A DNA stretch of 64,000 nucleotides from Legionella worsleiensis (GTDB lineage: Bacteria > Pseudomonadota > Gammaproteobacteria > Legionellales > Legionellaceae): the NCBI RefSeq assembly GCF_001467535.1, contig NZ_LNZC01000001.1, positions 37,093 to 101,092 of the forward strand. The letters are read 5' to 3'. The notes under the pieces were generated by a model. The model searched no databases. It had not been told where the DNA came from and saw nothing but the letters and a program-made list of their open reading frames with translations. This document shows, in pieces, positions 38,681 through 49,486 of this stretch (position 1 is its first letter; each line of letters begins with the position of its first letter). The translations under genes and the position numbers were made by a program.

Positions 38681-39066
38681 TAAGGGGTTTTATTTTTACG
38701 AATAAATGAACCTTCGTTGAGAGTAACCATCCTTAAAAGAACTCGATACACCAAAAAACCTGTCGTGCCTGCGCAGGTGCGACAATATCTTGTCATATTC
38801 TGATTTTTTAAAAAAGGGAGCTTGACTGTTCTCAACCGGGATTTGTATATCCCTGCAAAGGACGAGTTAACAGGGTTTCGTGCCTAAAGTGAGTTTTAAA
38901 GACGGTATCTTGCAGACTGGACAAATACATCGGGTGCAATAATCGCTTGCTCTTTAATAAGAATATAAAGCGCCTGTTCGTTCATGTCTCGGGCATGAGG
39001 AACTGTTTTAATTAATTACTTTTGGCGGGATTTCTAGCTGGGTTTAGATTCACTTTGGTTTTCATG
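38681..39066. other. 386-bp intergenic region with an interrupted palindrome
   Basis: No gene is supportable. At 38761-38784 TGTCG and CGACA flank the 10-bp palindrome CCTGCGCAGG, a strong G+C-rich stem in AT-rich surroundings. It lies between the convergent solute-binding protein and symporter genes. Confidence 0.4.
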
Positions 39067-40332
39067 TTATTGCATAGTCCACGTTGGTATCGCATCTTGC
39101 TGTTCTTTTTTATTGGTTTTTGCCTTAAGCAAGTTGTCTATCATCATACTGCTCACCGTGTTACCAGTGACATTAATAAGAGTTGCCAGAGGATCGATGA
39201 TGATACTAATAGCAGCTACTGCAATTAAGGCAGAGGGTGGAAATCCATAAACATTCAGGATTAATAATTCCCCAAGCATCCCTCCGCTTGGAATTGCTCC
39301 CATTACTGTTCCAACCAGAAGGGATATACCCAGAGCAGTTAGAATTATAGGTAATCCTGAAAAATCCAAATGAAACACGCCAAATAAAAATGCAATTTTA
39401 AAAACACCTCCAAGCACAGAGCCTTCTTTATGTATAATAGTTCCGAGGGGAATGACTGTTTCGTATACTTCAGGCGAAATCTTCATTTGGCGTGCAGCTG
39501 CCAGACTTGCTGGAATACTGGCAGCACTACTGCAGGTTCCAATTGCAGTAATCATGGGTAAAAAAATATGATGCCAAAATAGCTTGATTCCCATTTTTTT
39601 TTGGGCTAAGTAGGCATATCCAGTAAAAAATACCAAAAAATACACCAAGCCTGCGCTATAGTAGACCAGCGCAATACGAAGATAACTGTTCAGTAATTGC
39701 GTTCCCAAGTCGTTGACCATTACCGCAAAGTAAGCAAAAAATCCTATAGGAGCGTAGTACATGATAAGTCCAAAAACGTTCATGAACAATTCTTCACCGG
39801 AGTGTAAAAAAGAGGTTAGTAATGCTCTTTTATCTTTTGCAGACGTGACTACTGCCAAACCAACCAGAATTGCAAATACGATTAATGCGAGAATGTGTTC
39901 ATGGGATAACAGTTTGGAAAAATCAGAAACGGTAAATATACTGCTTAGTTGACTAAAGCCTGCAGTAGTGTTTATTTGCTCAGGCATGATCAACTCTAAC
40001 GCTATTCCTTCTGCGGGTGGGAACAGATGAACGGTTATCATCGCATAAATTGCGGCAATAAGTCCTGTGAAAACAAATACTATAGACATGGTAATAAATA
40101 GTGCCCTGAGCCTGGCGATTGACTCCGAGCGTGCAATAGCGGATGAGACGCTAAAGAAAATCATTGGAACTATTGCGGTAAAAATCAAATTAAGAAAAAT
40201 GTCGCCTAAAGGCTTTAACCATTGAATCATGTCTCCATTAAGCGATGAACCGGCTAAGGCTCCCAGCAGGATGGACGTGATCAAAATAACAGGAAAACGA
40301 TACGATTTAATGATTTGGTTGGGTGACGTCAC
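39067..40332 (-). CDS. Dicarboxylate/amino-acid:cation symporter (SDF family)
   Basis: A 421-residue inner-membrane protein of the GltP/DctA family, with about eight helices. Characteristic parts are visible: the Ser-rich region (C-S-S-A-A-S-I-P-A-S-L), then T-I-I-H-K-E-G-S, and P-S-G-G. It would import glutamate/aspartate, C4-dicarboxylates or small amino acids with protons or sodium. The substrate-determining residues are not those of classical GltP, so no symbol is given. It lies downstream of valS on the same strand, behind a hairpin. Confidence 0.88.
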   Translation of the reverse strand: MTSPNQIIKSYRFPVILITSILLGALAGSSLNGDMIQWLKPLGDIFLNLIFTAIVPMIFFSVSSAIARSESIARLRALFITMSIVFVFTGLIAAIYAMITVHLFPPAEGIALELIMPEQINTTAGFSQLSSIFTVSDFSKLLSHEHILALIVFAILVGLAVVTSAKDKRALLTSFLHSGEELFMNVFGLIMYYAPIGFFAYFAVMVNDLGTQLLNSYLRIALVYYSAGLVYFLVFFTGYAYLAQKKMGIKLFWHHIFLPMITAIGTCSSAASIPASLAAARQMKISPEVYETVIPLGTIIHKEGSVLGGVFKIAFLFGVFHLDFSGLPIILTALGISLLVGTVMGAIPSGGMLGELLILNVYGFPPSALIAVAAISIIIDPLATLINVTGNTVSSMMIDNLLKAKTNKKEQQDAIPTWTMQ

Positions 40333-40380
40333 TTCTTTAGGCTTCCCTTCGTTTCAATGGTGTCAGATGCGCTGAAAGCA

Positions 40381-40416
40381 GTAGATTGCTGAAGAACGAA
40401 GTCTTAAGCAATCTAC
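40381..40416. terminator. Perfect 10-bp hairpin downstream of valS
   Basis: GTAGATTGCT (40381-40390) and AGCAATCTAC (40407-40416), 16-nt loop. It lies 13 bp past the valS stop and upstream of the symporter start, so it probably separates the two transcripts. A CTTTT run follows on the plus strand. Confidence 0.5.
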
Positions 40417-40428
40417 CTTTTCAACTGG

Positions 40429-43194
40429 TTAGAGTGTCTCTATCCTGGTCTTATGCTGCAACAGTTTGTCCTTGGCAATTTGAGCCTGGGACAGTTTTTC
40501 CTGTTCCTTGGCGATAATTTCTGCAGGGGCTTTGTCAGTAAATTTGGGGTTATTTAATTTACCTTGGGCAAGATCAATGTCTTTATCCAGCTTGGCCAGT
40601 TCTTTAGCCAGCCGTGTTAATTCTGCTTCTTTATCAATCAAGTTAGCCATAGGAATGAGCAGCTCTATTTCGCCTAATACGGCAGTTGCCGAAACAGGAA
40701 TTGCTTCATCTGCAGCTAAATAATGAATCTCTGTTACTTTGCTTAGTGCCTTGAGTGTTTGTTGGTATTTCTCAATGCGTTTTTTTAACTCGGGAGTGCA
40801 GTTACGAATAGTTAAGGGAATCAATTTAGCTGGTGAAATGGACATTTCGCTGCGAATGGTTCGAATAGCCTGAATTGCTGATTTAAGCCAATCTAGTTCC
40901 TCTTCGACAGTATCATTGATAAACTGTTCATCAACCTGAGGATAGCTGCTCAGCATAATGCTGTTGCCATTTTCATTGGTACATTTGGTCGTTCTGTGCC
41001 AAATTTCTTCAGTGATAAAGGGCATCAAGGGGTGAAGTAACTTTAATATTTGATCTAGAACATGGATTAAGGTTCTTCGTGTGCCTCGTTTCATGGCGCT
41101 GAGTGCGTGTTCATCTTGTAAAATGGGTTTAGACAGTTCCAGATACCAGTCACAATATTCATGCCAAACGAATTCGTAAAGAGTATTAGCCAACAAATCG
41201 AATCTGTAGGTTTCAAAGTAATGATGCACCGTACCAATAGTTCGTTGCAAACGTGACAGTATCCACTGATCAGCGGGACTGTATTGGAATGCGCCATCAC
41301 CAAAATCGATATGCTCTTCATCTAAATTTAACAATACATAACGTGCTGCATTCCATAATTTATTACAAAAGTTTCGGTATCCTTCAACTCGACCTATATC
41401 AAAACGCACATTACGCCCGGTTGAGGCCAGCGAACAGTAGGTAAAACGCAGCGCATCGGTACCGTAGGCACTAATTCCCTCTGGGAATTCCTTACGGGTC
41501 GCTTTTTCAATTTTGTCACGTACCGAAGTGAGCATGAGATTGGATGTTCTTTTGGCAACCAGAGATTCAATGTCTATTCCGTTAATTATATCTATTGGAT
41601 CGAGAACATTTCCTTTGGATTTGGACATCTTGTGCCCTTCGCTGTCTCTGATTAGGCCGGTTATAAAAACATCTTTGAACGGAATTTTTCCAGTAAATTT
41701 CAAACCCATCATAATCATGCGGGCTACCCAGAAAAATATAATATCAAATCCGGTAACCAGGACAGAGGTAGGATAGAACTGCTCCAGTTCGGGAGTTCGT
41801 TCAGGCCATCCCAAAGTTGAAAAAGGCCACAGAGCTGAAGAAAACCAGGTATCCAGAACATCTTCATCTTGTTTCAGTGGTGTTGTATCATCAATTTTAT
41901 ATTTAAAACGAACGTCGTTTTCACTATAGCCTACATAAACATTGCCGTGGTTGTCATACCATGCGGGTATTCGGTGTCCCCACCATAATTGACGACTAAT
42001 GCACCAGTCCTCTATGTTATCCATCCACTGAAAATAGGTTTTAGTCCAGGTCTCTGGTATAAAACGAATATCGCCTTTTTTTACTGCAGCAATTGCTGGT
42101 TCGGCCAGTGGTTTGGTTTTTACATACCATTGATCGGTTAAAAGCGGTTCTATAACGACATTTGATTTTTCACCGCGCGGCACTTTTAGCACATGCGGTT
42201 CTGTTTTAATCAGAGCACCGGTCTCTTGTAAATCTTTAATGATTTGTTCCCTTGCAACAAAGCGATCCATCCCTTGATATTTTAATGGCGCATTTTTATT
42301 AATGGTTGCTTTTTTAGTCAGTATGCTAATTAACGGTAATTGATGGCGTTTGCCCACTTCATGGTCATTAAAATCATGAGCTGGTGTGATTTTAACGCAA
42401 CCACTACCAAACTCCTGATCCACATACTCATCAGCAATAATTGGGATGGTTCGGTCACATAGTGGAAGATGAACCTGTTGACCAATCAGATGTTTGAAGC
42501 GAGGATCGTCGGGATGAACTGCAACTGCTGAGTCACCCAAGAGTGTTTCTGGTCTGGTTGTGGCAACCACAATGTATTCATTGGAATCAACTACAGGGTA
42601 ACGAATGTGCCATAAAAATCCTTCTTCCTCTTCCGCAAGAACCTCAAGATCAGAAACTGCTGTTCCGAGTTTTGGATCCCAGTTAACCAATCGGGTGCCT
42701 CTGTAAATTAATCCTTCATCATGAAGTTGCACAAAGACCTTTTGAACTGCAGCAGACAAGCCTTCATCCATTGTAAAACGTTCACGGCTCCAATCTACGG
42801 AGTCGCCCAGGCGCCGCATTTGTTGGGTGATGGTATTGCCTGATTCATTTTTCCATTTCCACACGTATTCCAGAAACTGCTCTCTGGTGAGATCCTTTCT
42901 CGAAATGCCCTGGGCGTCTAACTGCCGTTCTACGACCAGCTGGGTTGAAATGCCCGCATGATCAGTCCCTGGTTGCCATAGTGTTTTATCGCCAACCATG
43001 CGGTGATACCGGGTCAGGGCATCCATGATGGTATGCTGAAAACCGTGCCCCATATGTAAACTACCGGTAACATTGGGAGGAGGGAGCATAATACAAAAGC
43101 GTTTTCCATCACCACGGGGTTGGAAGTAATTATGACTTTCCCATTTCTTATAAGAAGCCTGTTCTATTGCTTCGGGAGAATAGGTTTTATCCAT
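40429..43194 (-). CDS. valS: Valyl-tRNA synthetase
   Basis: A 921-residue class I synthetase. H-M-G-H (HIGH motif) lies near residue 49 and K-M-S-K-S further on. The editing domain lies between them, and the C-terminal coiled-coil arm typical of ValS ([10 protein letters not shown]) is present. The frame is open to 43323, but ATG 43194 (M-D-K-T-Y-S-P) is the family start and AGG precedes it. Confidence 0.96.
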   Translation of the reverse strand: MDKTYSPEAIEQASYKKWESHNYFQPRGDGKRFCIMLPPPNVTGSLHMGHGFQHTIMDALTRYHRMVGDKTLWQPGTDHAGISTQLVVERQLDAQGISRKDLTREQFLEYVWKWKNESGNTITQQMRRLGDSVDWSRERFTMDEGLSAAVQKVFVQLHDEGLIYRGTRLVNWDPKLGTAVSDLEVLAEEEEGFLWHIRYPVVDSNEYIVVATTRPETLLGDSAVAVHPDDPRFKHLIGQQVHLPLCDRTIPIIADEYVDQEFGSGCVKITPAHDFNDHEVGKRHQLPLISILTKKATINKNAPLKYQGMDRFVAREQIIKDLQETGALIKTEPHVLKVPRGEKSNVVIEPLLTDQWYVKTKPLAEPAIAAVKKGDIRFIPETWTKTYFQWMDNIEDWCISRQLWWGHRIPAWYDNHGNVYVGYSENDVRFKYKIDDTTPLKQDEDVLDTWFSSALWPFSTLGWPERTPELEQFYPTSVLVTGFDIIFFWVARMIMMGLKFTGKIPFKDVFITGLIRDSEGHKMSKSKGNVLDPIDIINGIDIESLVAKRTSNLMLTSVRDKIEKATRKEFPEGISAYGTDALRFTYCSLASTGRNVRFDIGRVEGYRNFCNKLWNAARYVLLNLDEEHIDFGDGAFQYSPADQWILSRLQRTIGTVHHYFETYRFDLLANTLYEFVWHEYCDWYLELSKPILQDEHALSAMKRGTRRTLIHVLDQILKLLHPLMPFITEEIWHRTTKCTNENGNSIMLSSYPQVDEQFINDTVEEELDWLKSAIQAIRTIRSEMSISPAKLIPLTIRNCTPELKKRIEKYQQTLKALSKVTEIHYLAADEAIPVSATAVLGEIELLIPMANLIDKEAELTRLAKELAKLDKDIDLAQGKLNNPKFTDKAPAEIIAKEQEKLSQAQIAKDKLLQHKTRIETL

Positions 43195-43340
43195 GATTAA
43201 GCCTGTACTGGTAAAAGCAAGAATGGTATCACAGACTAAGGGAACATGGCCAATATTATGGCGGATTTGATGACGCACAACAGGTTGGTTTTTAGGGAAT
43301 AGTGCCGCAGGATTTGGCGGCACTGATTCATTATGCAGTT

Positions 43341-46300
43341 CTAGTCTGCTTCAACCGGTTCATCAGGTTTATGGCGATGATCTTCGGCAATGTATGTGTA
43401 CATGGTTGGAACCACAAACAAAGTAAACCCGGTTCCAATTAATAGACCTGTTGCAATCACCAGACCAATATCAAATCGACTGACAGCTCCCGCCCCGGTT
43501 GCAATAAGTAGAGGCAAAACGCCAAAAACCATGGCTGCTGTGGTCATAAGAATGGGTCTTAGTCTGATTGCGGCCGCTTCTTCTACAGCAGCACGTTTAT
43601 CCAGATTTTTTTCTCGCTGCAGGTGATTGGCAAAATCAACAATCAAAATACCGTGTTTGCTGATGAGTCCAATCAGGGTGATTAATCCGACCTGAGTATA
43701 AATATTAATGGTTGCCAGTCCTAAATTCAGAGGAATTAATGCACCGCATAATGACATGGGGACACTGATTAGTACGATTAACGGATCTCTAAAGCTTTCA
43801 TACTGAGCTGAGAGGACTAAAAAGATGATGACTATCGCAAAGAGGAACGCAAAGATAAGTGCGCTTCCTTCCTGCATGAATTGTCGAGATTCACCCGCAT
43901 AGTCATAGGTAAATCCTTTAGGTAAGGTTTCGTCTGCCGCCTGTTGTAAAAATCGAAGCCCATCGCCCAGTGTTTTGCCAGGCATCATGACGGCTTGAAT
44001 TGTTGCTGAGTTTAATTGTTGGAAGTGTGTTGCCGCATTGGGTTGGGTTTTTTCAACCGGGGTAATTACAGTAGACAGAGGAACCATGGTGCCGCTGGCT
44101 GTTTTAACATAGATTTGTCCTAACTGTTCGGGAGTTAGGCGATATGATCGATCCAGTTGGGGGATGACCTGATAGCTTCTTCCTTCCAGATTGAAATAGT
44201 TAATATAGTTTCCGGAAAGGGCGTTGGTCAGGCTGCTGCCTATGGCGCGCATATCCAGCCCCATTTCTGAGGCTTTGGCGCGATTGATTTGAAATTCCAC
44301 TTGGGGTTGATTAAATTTCAAAGAGTTATCTATGTAAATAAACAAACCACTTTTTTTAGCACGATCAGTTAGTTTGTTTGAAACATCGAATAAACTTTGA
44401 AAGTCACTTGTTGTTTTGATAACAAACTGTACGGGAGGCCCGCCGCCGCCACCAGGTAAGGGCGGTGGAACTACAGCAAAAGCATTTAAGCCTGCCACGC
44501 TGGATAATTTATCCTGAAGGGGTTGTTTTAATTTAAATTGGCTGGTTGAACGTTCATCCCATGGTTTTAAGACCATTCCTGAAATAGGTTGTGCTGTGTT
44601 CACGGTAAAATAATTTTCTGTTTCAGGAAAACTTTTATAAATCGCATCAAAAGGTTTGGTGAACGCTTCTATGTAATTGAGAGTCGCTGATTGCGGAGCA
44701 ACAGCCATGACAAAGAAAAATCCTTGATCCTCATCCGGTGCTGTTTCTGCAGAGGTGTTGGTATACAAGTAGGGTAGCATTAAAAGAACCGCTGCGGCAA
44801 AAAGCAGCATAATGGAGCGAGTATCCAGTAAACTATGTAATGCACTTTGATATTTTATTCTGAGCTTGTTAAATAACTCATCTAAAAAATGCACGAATTT
44901 TCCACTGCTGACTTCCTTGGTTAATACCTTGGAACACATCATAGGCGATAAAGTTAAGGCGATTACCCCAGAGATGATTACGGAACACGCCAAAGTAAAG
45001 GCAAATTCTTTAAATAACGCACCGGTTAGTCCGCCCATAAATCCTATAGGCGCATAGACTGCAGCAAGCGTAATGGTCATGGCGATTACCGGTGTTGCAA
45101 TTTCTCTGGCACCAATAATTGCTGCTTCGTAAGGTGTTTTCCCTTCTTCTATGTGTCTGTGCACATTTTCCACAACAACAATAGCATCATCGACGACCAG
45201 ACCAATAGCCAAGACGAAGGCAAGCAGGGTAAGAAGATTGACACTGTAACCCAGCATGAGCATGAGGGTGCACACGCCGACCAGCGAAAGCGGTATAGTA
45301 ACCACTGGAATGAGCACAGAGCGCAAGGATCCAAGAAACAGGAAAATAACAATGATTACTATCACACCTGCTTCTACAATAGTATGCATTACCTCGCTTA
45401 TAGATGCCCGAATAAATGCAGTTGCATCATAGACTATGGTTCCGGTTAATGATGGAGGAAATTCTTTGATGATGGAGGGCATCAGCGCTCTGACATCGCT
45501 TATTACCGTTAGAGGATTGGCGGTTGGTGTGGGCGTAATGGAAATAAATACTGCTTTTTTGCCGTTAAAGGTTACGGAACTGTCGTAGTTTTGCGATCCT
45601 AAAGTCACTGTAGCAATGTCGCGAATTCTTACTATAGAACCCTTTGAACTTCTGATTATAAGTTTGCTGAATTCTTCGGCATTATTCAAATCCGTTTTAG
45701 CGGTCATGTTGATGGCAACAAACTCGCTTTTGGTGCTGCCCGCTGCGGTGAGGAAATTATTACTGGCCAGTACTGCGGCCACATCTGAAGGCGTGACATT
45801 TAATGCTGCCATTTTAACTGGGTTCATGAATATTCGCATGGAATAGGTTGCACCACCCAAAATTTCTGCTTTAGCGACTCCATCAACCGTTTGAAGTTGA
45901 GGCTGGACGACCCGAGTGGCGTAGTCGGTAATTTGTTGAGGTGTCATTTCTTTACTGTCCAGACTGATGTACATCAAAGCAGTAGAAGAATCTGATTTTT
46001 TAAGGATGACCGGTTGCTGTGCTTCCTTGGGTAACTGGTTTATTGTCTGTTGTACTTTACTCATGACATCGGTAAAGGCAATTTGCGGATCAAAATTTAA
46101 TTTGATGGTCAGGGTGATGGTACTAAGACCCTGATCGCTGGTTGAGGTCATATAGTCTATACCTTCCGCACTCGCTACGGCGCTTTCCAAAGGTGAGGTA
46201 ATAAATCCGGCAATGAGCTCAGCATCTGCGCCAGGATATGCGGTCACAATGGTTATTACCGTATTATCCATGCGTGGGTATTGCCTGATTTGCATTTTAT

Positions 46301-46388
46301 CGATGGAATTGATGCCAAAGAGAAAAATCAGCATGCTGACAACCAAAGACAGTACTGGGCGTTTGATGTATAAATCGGTAAATTTCAT
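43341..46388 (-). CDS. RND efflux pump, inner-membrane subunit (HAE1/AcrB family)
   Basis: A 1015-residue proton-driven multidrug efflux protein. The twelve-helix RND layout with two large periplasmic loops is clear. Seen: the N-terminal F-I-K/Y-I-K-R-P start, the proton-relay Asp-Asp in helix 4 ([13 protein letters not shown]), and the duplicated C-terminal half. It is closer in look to the shorter MexF/MdtC-like group than to AcrB (1049). It follows its adaptor on the same strand. No outer-membrane channel gene is adjacent. Confidence 0.93.
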   Translation of the reverse strand: MKFTDLYIKRPVLSLVVSMLIFLFGINSIDKMQIRQYPRMDNTVITIVTAYPGADAELIAGFITSPLESAVASAEGIDYMTSTSDQGLSTITLTIKLNFDPQIAFTDVMSKVQQTINQLPKEAQQPVILKKSDSSTALMYISLDSKEMTPQQITDYATRVVQPQLQTVDGVAKAEILGGATYSMRIFMNPVKMAALNVTPSDVAAVLASNNFLTAAGSTKSEFVAINMTAKTDLNNAEEFSKLIIRSSKGSIVRIRDIATVTLGSQNYDSSVTFNGKKAVFISITPTPTANPLTVISDVRALMPSIIKEFPPSLTGTIVYDATAFIRASISEVMHTIVEAGVIVIIVIFLFLGSLRSVLIPVVTIPLSLVGVCTLMLMLGYSVNLLTLLAFVLAIGLVVDDAIVVVENVHRHIEEGKTPYEAAIIGAREIATPVIAMTITLAAVYAPIGFMGGLTGALFKEFAFTLACSVIISGVIALTLSPMMCSKVLTKEVSSGKFVHFLDELFNKLRIKYQSALHSLLDTRSIMLLFAAAVLLMLPYLYTNTSAETAPDEDQGFFFVMAVAPQSATLNYIEAFTKPFDAIYKSFPETENYFTVNTAQPISGMVLKPWDERSTSQFKLKQPLQDKLSSVAGLNAFAVVPPPLPGGGGGPPVQFVIKTTSDFQSLFDVSNKLTDRAKKSGLFIYIDNSLKFNQPQVEFQINRAKASEMGLDMRAIGSSLTNALSGNYINYFNLEGRSYQVIPQLDRSYRLTPEQLGQIYVKTASGTMVPLSTVITPVEKTQPNAATHFQQLNSATIQAVMMPGKTLGDGLRFLQQAADETLPKGFTYDYAGESRQFMQEGSALIFAFLFAIVIIFLVLSAQYESFRDPLIVLISVPMSLCGALIPLNLGLATINIYTQVGLITLIGLISKHGILIVDFANHLQREKNLDKRAAVEEAAAIRLRPILMTTAAMVFGVLPLLIATGAGAVSRFDIGLVIATGLLIGTGFTLFVVPTMYTYIAEDHRHKPDEPVEAD

Positions 46389-46425
46389 ATGTTATCCTGC
46401 AAAAAATCAGCAAATGTGTAATACA

Positions 46426-46445
46426 GAGCCTGACCCATCAGGCTC
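46426..46445. promoter_or_regulatory. Hairpin between RND adaptor and pump genes
   Basis: GAGCCTG and CAGGCTC (7-bp stem, 6-nt loop) lie in the 91-bp gap between the two RND genes. There is no T-tract on the minus strand, so it may be an attenuator or a stability element that sets the adaptor/pump ratio. Confidence 0.35.
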
Positions 46446-46479
46446 TTTGTCGGGAACAGGGATTTTCCAGGGATGTTGG

Positions 46480-47742
46480 TTACTGCCCCATATGATCTGG
46501 ATCACTGATCTCGGTCAGTTGGACACTATTGTTAATCACAACGGACGTACCATTTTGTAACTTAAGATCCCCGGTACTGACCACCAGTTGTCCCGCCTTG
46601 ATTCCTTTTTTAACTACCGTGTAGTTGCCTTGTTGTTCGCCTGTGGTCACAAAAACCCGATTAACACTCAGTTGATCTGAACCGTCTTTATTCTTTTTGC
46701 CAGCGCTATTTTTTTCAATAACATACACGGAATTACCATATAGGCTGTAAGAAATAGCTGTAGAGGGCACAATGACCGTATTGGGTTCTGCAGGTTGTGG
46801 AATATCAATTGAGGCAAACATTCCTGGAATAAACACGTATTCACTGATGTTTTTAGTGCGGTTAACGTCACTGTTACATGAAATAATCAGTTTACTGCCT
46901 CTGGGTTCCTTGCGAGTTTTCACCAGAGGTGAGTGTTCCGGATCTTTGAGTGCAGCAGCAGGGCAGTTAGGCAGTGATGCCTGAATGAGTACGTTGTGTG
47001 TGTTAGTATCAATTTTAGAGTTTACGGCAGAAATGGTGCCTTCAAAAATACTGTTGGGAAATTCTTCCACAGAAAAATAGATATTCTGGTTAGGCATAAT
47101 TCGTTTATACAGTTGCTCCGGTATGTAAAATTCAAGATAGAGCGGATCCAGTGATTGCAGGGAGACAATGGACGTTTGGCCGGGGCTAATGAACTGCCCA
47201 AGGTTTACTTGTCTTATTCCAAGGCGTCCGGCAAAAGGAGCGGTGATGTGCTTTTGGTTTATTTGTGCCTGCATTTGCTCCACTTTTGCCTGAGCTTGTT
47301 GCAGATTGGCTTTTGCTTCATCGACACTTGAACTTGGCGTTGCGCCACGTTTGTATAAATCGATTTGTCTTTGATAATTGAGTTCTTTTAGCGTTAATTC
47401 GGACTGGTTAAATTTAAGTAAGGCTTGGTCTATGCTGTCATCAATGGTGATTAAAGGAGCATCTTTGTTAACAAATTGACCTGATTCAAAATCGATTTTG
47501 ATCACATTTCCTGAGGCTTCAGAGTTTACTTCAACCCCATTAATGGCAACAAAGTTTCCAATAGCGCTCAGAGTTGGTAGCCAATCAACCGATTCGGCTA
47601 CAGCGGAGGAAACAGTAACAGCAGGAGGTTCATAGCTCGCAAAAAATTGCTTGATCATCATGGCCTTAATCAGATTAAAGGCTATGATTCCACCGAAAAC
47701 AACCAACAGGGCAATTCCCATGATAGTCATACGCTTTTTCAT
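46480..47742 (-). CDS. RND efflux periplasmic adaptor (membrane fusion protein)
   Basis: A 420-residue adaptor with one N-terminal membrane helix (about residues 7-27), then the lipoyl-like half (E-V-N-S-E-A-S-G-N-V), a coiled-coil hairpin around residues 110-165, the second lipoyl half (I-T-A-P-F-A-G-R-L-G-I-R) and the beta-barrel region. It would link the RND pump to an outer-membrane channel. A Lys/Cys-containing insert around residues 250-285 is longer than usual. It starts the operon with the pump gene. Confidence 0.92.
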   Translation of the reverse strand: MKKRMTIMGIALLVVFGGIIAFNLIKAMMIKQFFASYEPPAVTVSSAVAESVDWLPTLSAIGNFVAINGVEVNSEASGNVIKIDFESGQFVNKDAPLITIDDSIDQALLKFNQSELTLKELNYQRQIDLYKRGATPSSSVDEAKANLQQAQAKVEQMQAQINQKHITAPFAGRLGIRQVNLGQFISPGQTSIVSLQSLDPLYLEFYIPEQLYKRIMPNQNIYFSVEEFPNSIFEGTISAVNSKIDTNTHNVLIQASLPNCPAAALKDPEHSPLVKTRKEPRGSKLIISCNSDVNRTKNISEYVFIPGMFASIDIPQPAEPNTVIVPSTAISYSLYGNSVYVIEKNSAGKKNKDGSDQLSVNRVFVTTGEQQGNYTVVKKGIKAGQLVVSTGDLKLQNGTSVVINNSVQLTEISDPDHMGQ

Positions 47743-47869
47743 TGTGTTCCCCGGCTAATTCTTGGTACCTTCTTGAATTATTCAAATATAACATAAAGAC
47801 ATATTTTATCATCTCATTGTTGGGATAGGTTTCAATTTTTGTTCTCTTCATGGATATAAAAATAACCTA

Positions 47870-47897
47870 TTGACTAAATTGAATACTTTGTTACTAT
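47870..47897 (+). promoter_or_regulatory. Sigma-70-type promoter for the 134-residue secreted protein
   Basis: TTGACT (47870-47875) and TACTAT (47892-47897) are separated by 16 bp. They lie about 30 bp upstream of ATG 47928. This is the clearest -35/-10 pair I noted. Confidence 0.5.
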
Positions 47898-47927
47898 GCG
47901 ACTTCCATCTTAATAAGGGGATAAACC

Positions 47928-48332
47928 ATGAAGTTGAAGTCGTTATTGATTGTCGTGTGTTTCAGTTTCTTTTCTCATGCTTTTGCAGCGAATATGCACC
48001 TGAATCCTAATGCGGATAGCAAAGACAAACAGTCCATTGAAAAAAGCGTAGCTTATCCTGGTTATTGTCAAATTGAAATCATCAACCAAAGTTTCACTGA
48101 CGTTACTGTGTTTGGTACTTTTGACGATGGTTCAACTGTAGATTTCAACATTTACCGATACGAGTCGCCTCATTACATCAGCCTGTTCTACAATTTCTAT
48201 TGTCACAGCGGCATGTACATTACGATTACTTCACCTTATTACACGCTTTACTCCGGTTGGACTAATGTAAACAGTACTATTCGTGTTGTTCCCTATCTGA
48301 AACAAGCAAAAGTTGAATTATCCACTCGATAA
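47928..48332 (+). CDS. Small secreted protein of unknown function
   Basis: 134 residues. A signal peptide covers residues 1-20 (F-S-H-A-F-A-A). The mature part is Tyr/Ser/Thr-rich and beta-like, with two Cys (C-Q-I-E and Y-C-H-S) that could form a disulfide. No family is recognised. AAGGGG before the ATG, a good promoter upstream, and a strong terminator just downstream support a monocistronic gene. Confidence 0.75.
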   Translation: MKLKSLLIVVCFSFFSHAFAANMHLNPNADSKDKQSIEKSVAYPGYCQIEIINQSFTDVTVFGTFDDGSTVDFNIYRYESPHYISLFYNFYCHSGMYITITSPYYTLYSGWTNVNSTIRVVPYLKQAKVELSTR

Positions 48333-48340
48333 ATCACCAT

Positions 48341-48371
48341 AAAAAGGTTCATCGTTGATGAGCCTTTTTTT
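48341..48371 (+). terminator. Rho-independent terminator
   Basis: AAAAAGGTTCATC, loop GTT, GATGAGCCTTTTTTT. The stem includes one G-T pair and ends in a T-run. It is 9 bp after the stop of the 134-residue gene. Confidence 0.85.
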
Positions 48372-48390
48372 ATTTTGAGGAGTTTTATTT

Positions 48391-48861
48391 ATGAGATACC
48401 TCGTCTCCATTCTTTTATTTTTCCCTTTACTGAGTTCTTGTACGGTAGTCGAAGAGCATTATTACGATCGTGGGTATTATGTTCCTGCGCCACGAGTTGA
48501 AGTAAGGCCTGTTGCTCCGCAGGGTTATTATCATGCCCACCCAATGTACAGACCTGTCAGAGCAGCCGGTGTTTATCATGGGCATCCCGATCCTTATGCC
48601 AATAAGGTAGTCGTTGCGCCTCGTCCTCGTTCTGCTCAGGCTCAAGGTGGGGTGAATGTACATGGTCATACTGGACATGCAGGAACAGTTCATGGTCATG
48701 GAGGAAATACAGGAACCATTCACGGACACAACAATCCCGCTAATGTCCATTCTGTCCATAAGCATCCTCAAACCAAGGGAGGCGCAACTCAGCTCCCGCC
48801 TGGAGTGAGTAATGGTAGTGCAGTTCAGCCGCATTCAAATAAATCGCATGGCCATCGTTAA
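48391..48861 (+). CDS. His-rich lipoprotein
   Basis: 156 residues with a lipoprotein signal (L-L-S-S-C, Cys about residue 17). The mature protein is rich in His (about 18), Gly, Pro and Tyr. Repeated V-H-G-H/I-H-G-H/T-G-H motifs occupy residues 88-125. This composition suggests metal (zinc, nickel or copper) binding at the cell envelope, which is inference only. GAGG precedes ATG 48391. Confidence 0.7.
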   Translation: MRYLVSILLFFPLLSSCTVVEEHYYDRGYYVPAPRVEVRPVAPQGYYHAHPMYRPVRAAGVYHGHPDPYANKVVVAPRPRSAQAQGGVNVHGHTGHAGTVHGHGGNTGTIHGHNNPANVHSVHKHPQTKGGATQLPPGVSNGSAVQPHSNKSHGHR

Positions 48862-48913
48862 AAGATTTGGACTGTCTTACAGCAGTTTTTGATGGGTTGC
48901 TTTTTATTTTGGT

Positions 48914-48950
48914 CGAATTCTTGTAAGTTGGCTTAATGCGCAAGAATTCG
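48914..48950. other. 10-bp inverted repeat after the His-rich lipoprotein gene
   Basis: CGAATTCTTG (48914-48923) and CAAGAATTCG (48941-48950), 17-nt loop. It lies 52 bp past the stop and could act as a terminator, although no T-run follows. Confidence 0.35.
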
Positions 48951-49148
48951 GTCCTATCAGATCCGTATAAAGCGTAATGTCGATTAATGCACTAATGCAG
49001 CTCTTGTCTCTTTAACAGGAGCTTCTCCGCAACACATGGAATGAGGGTGCAATTTTAAGGCGATAGCCCTTGGATGTGTCCGAATACCCCTTAGTATCTG
49101 AATAAATTTTGTGGTATTCTAGTAAGGTTTTTTCTTTAAGGAGGCTTT

Positions 49149-49460
49149 ATGATTGACTCACTTAAGATGCTGATGGTGGTATTTTTTTCCCTGATCATTA
49201 TTGCCTGTGCTGCCTCTCCCCACTCTGAAAGTACGGGCGAATACCTTGACAGCACCACTACAACTACTAAAGTTAAGGCAAGCCTTGTTGATCATCTGGG
49301 AACTGATGGTTTTGCCGTTAAAGTCAAGACGTACAAAGACGAGGTACAACTAAGTGGCTTTGTTGATACATTACGAATCAAACAACGAGCCGCAATTATT
49401 GCTTCTGGAGTAGACGGTGTGAAAAGCGTTAGAAACGATATAATTGTCAAATCACGCTAG
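49149..49460 (+). CDS. BON-domain lipoprotein (OsmY-like)
   Basis: 103 residues. A lipoprotein signal ends in I-I-A-C-A (Cys about residue 18). The rest is one BON domain (T-T-K-V-K-A-S-L, then V-Q-L-S-G-F-V-D and [11 protein letters not shown]). BON domains bind phospholipid surfaces and occur in envelope-stress proteins such as OsmY. AAGGAGG precedes the ATG at ideal spacing. The gene ends 26 bp before glyA. Confidence 0.85.
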   Translation: MIDSLKMLMVVFFSLIIIACAASPHSESTGEYLDSTTTTTKVKASLVDHLGTDGFAVKVKTYKDEVQLSGFVDTLRIKQRAAIIASGVDGVKSVRNDIIVKSR

Positions 49461-49486
49461 TTATCATCCAGGCTAAGGAATCACCC

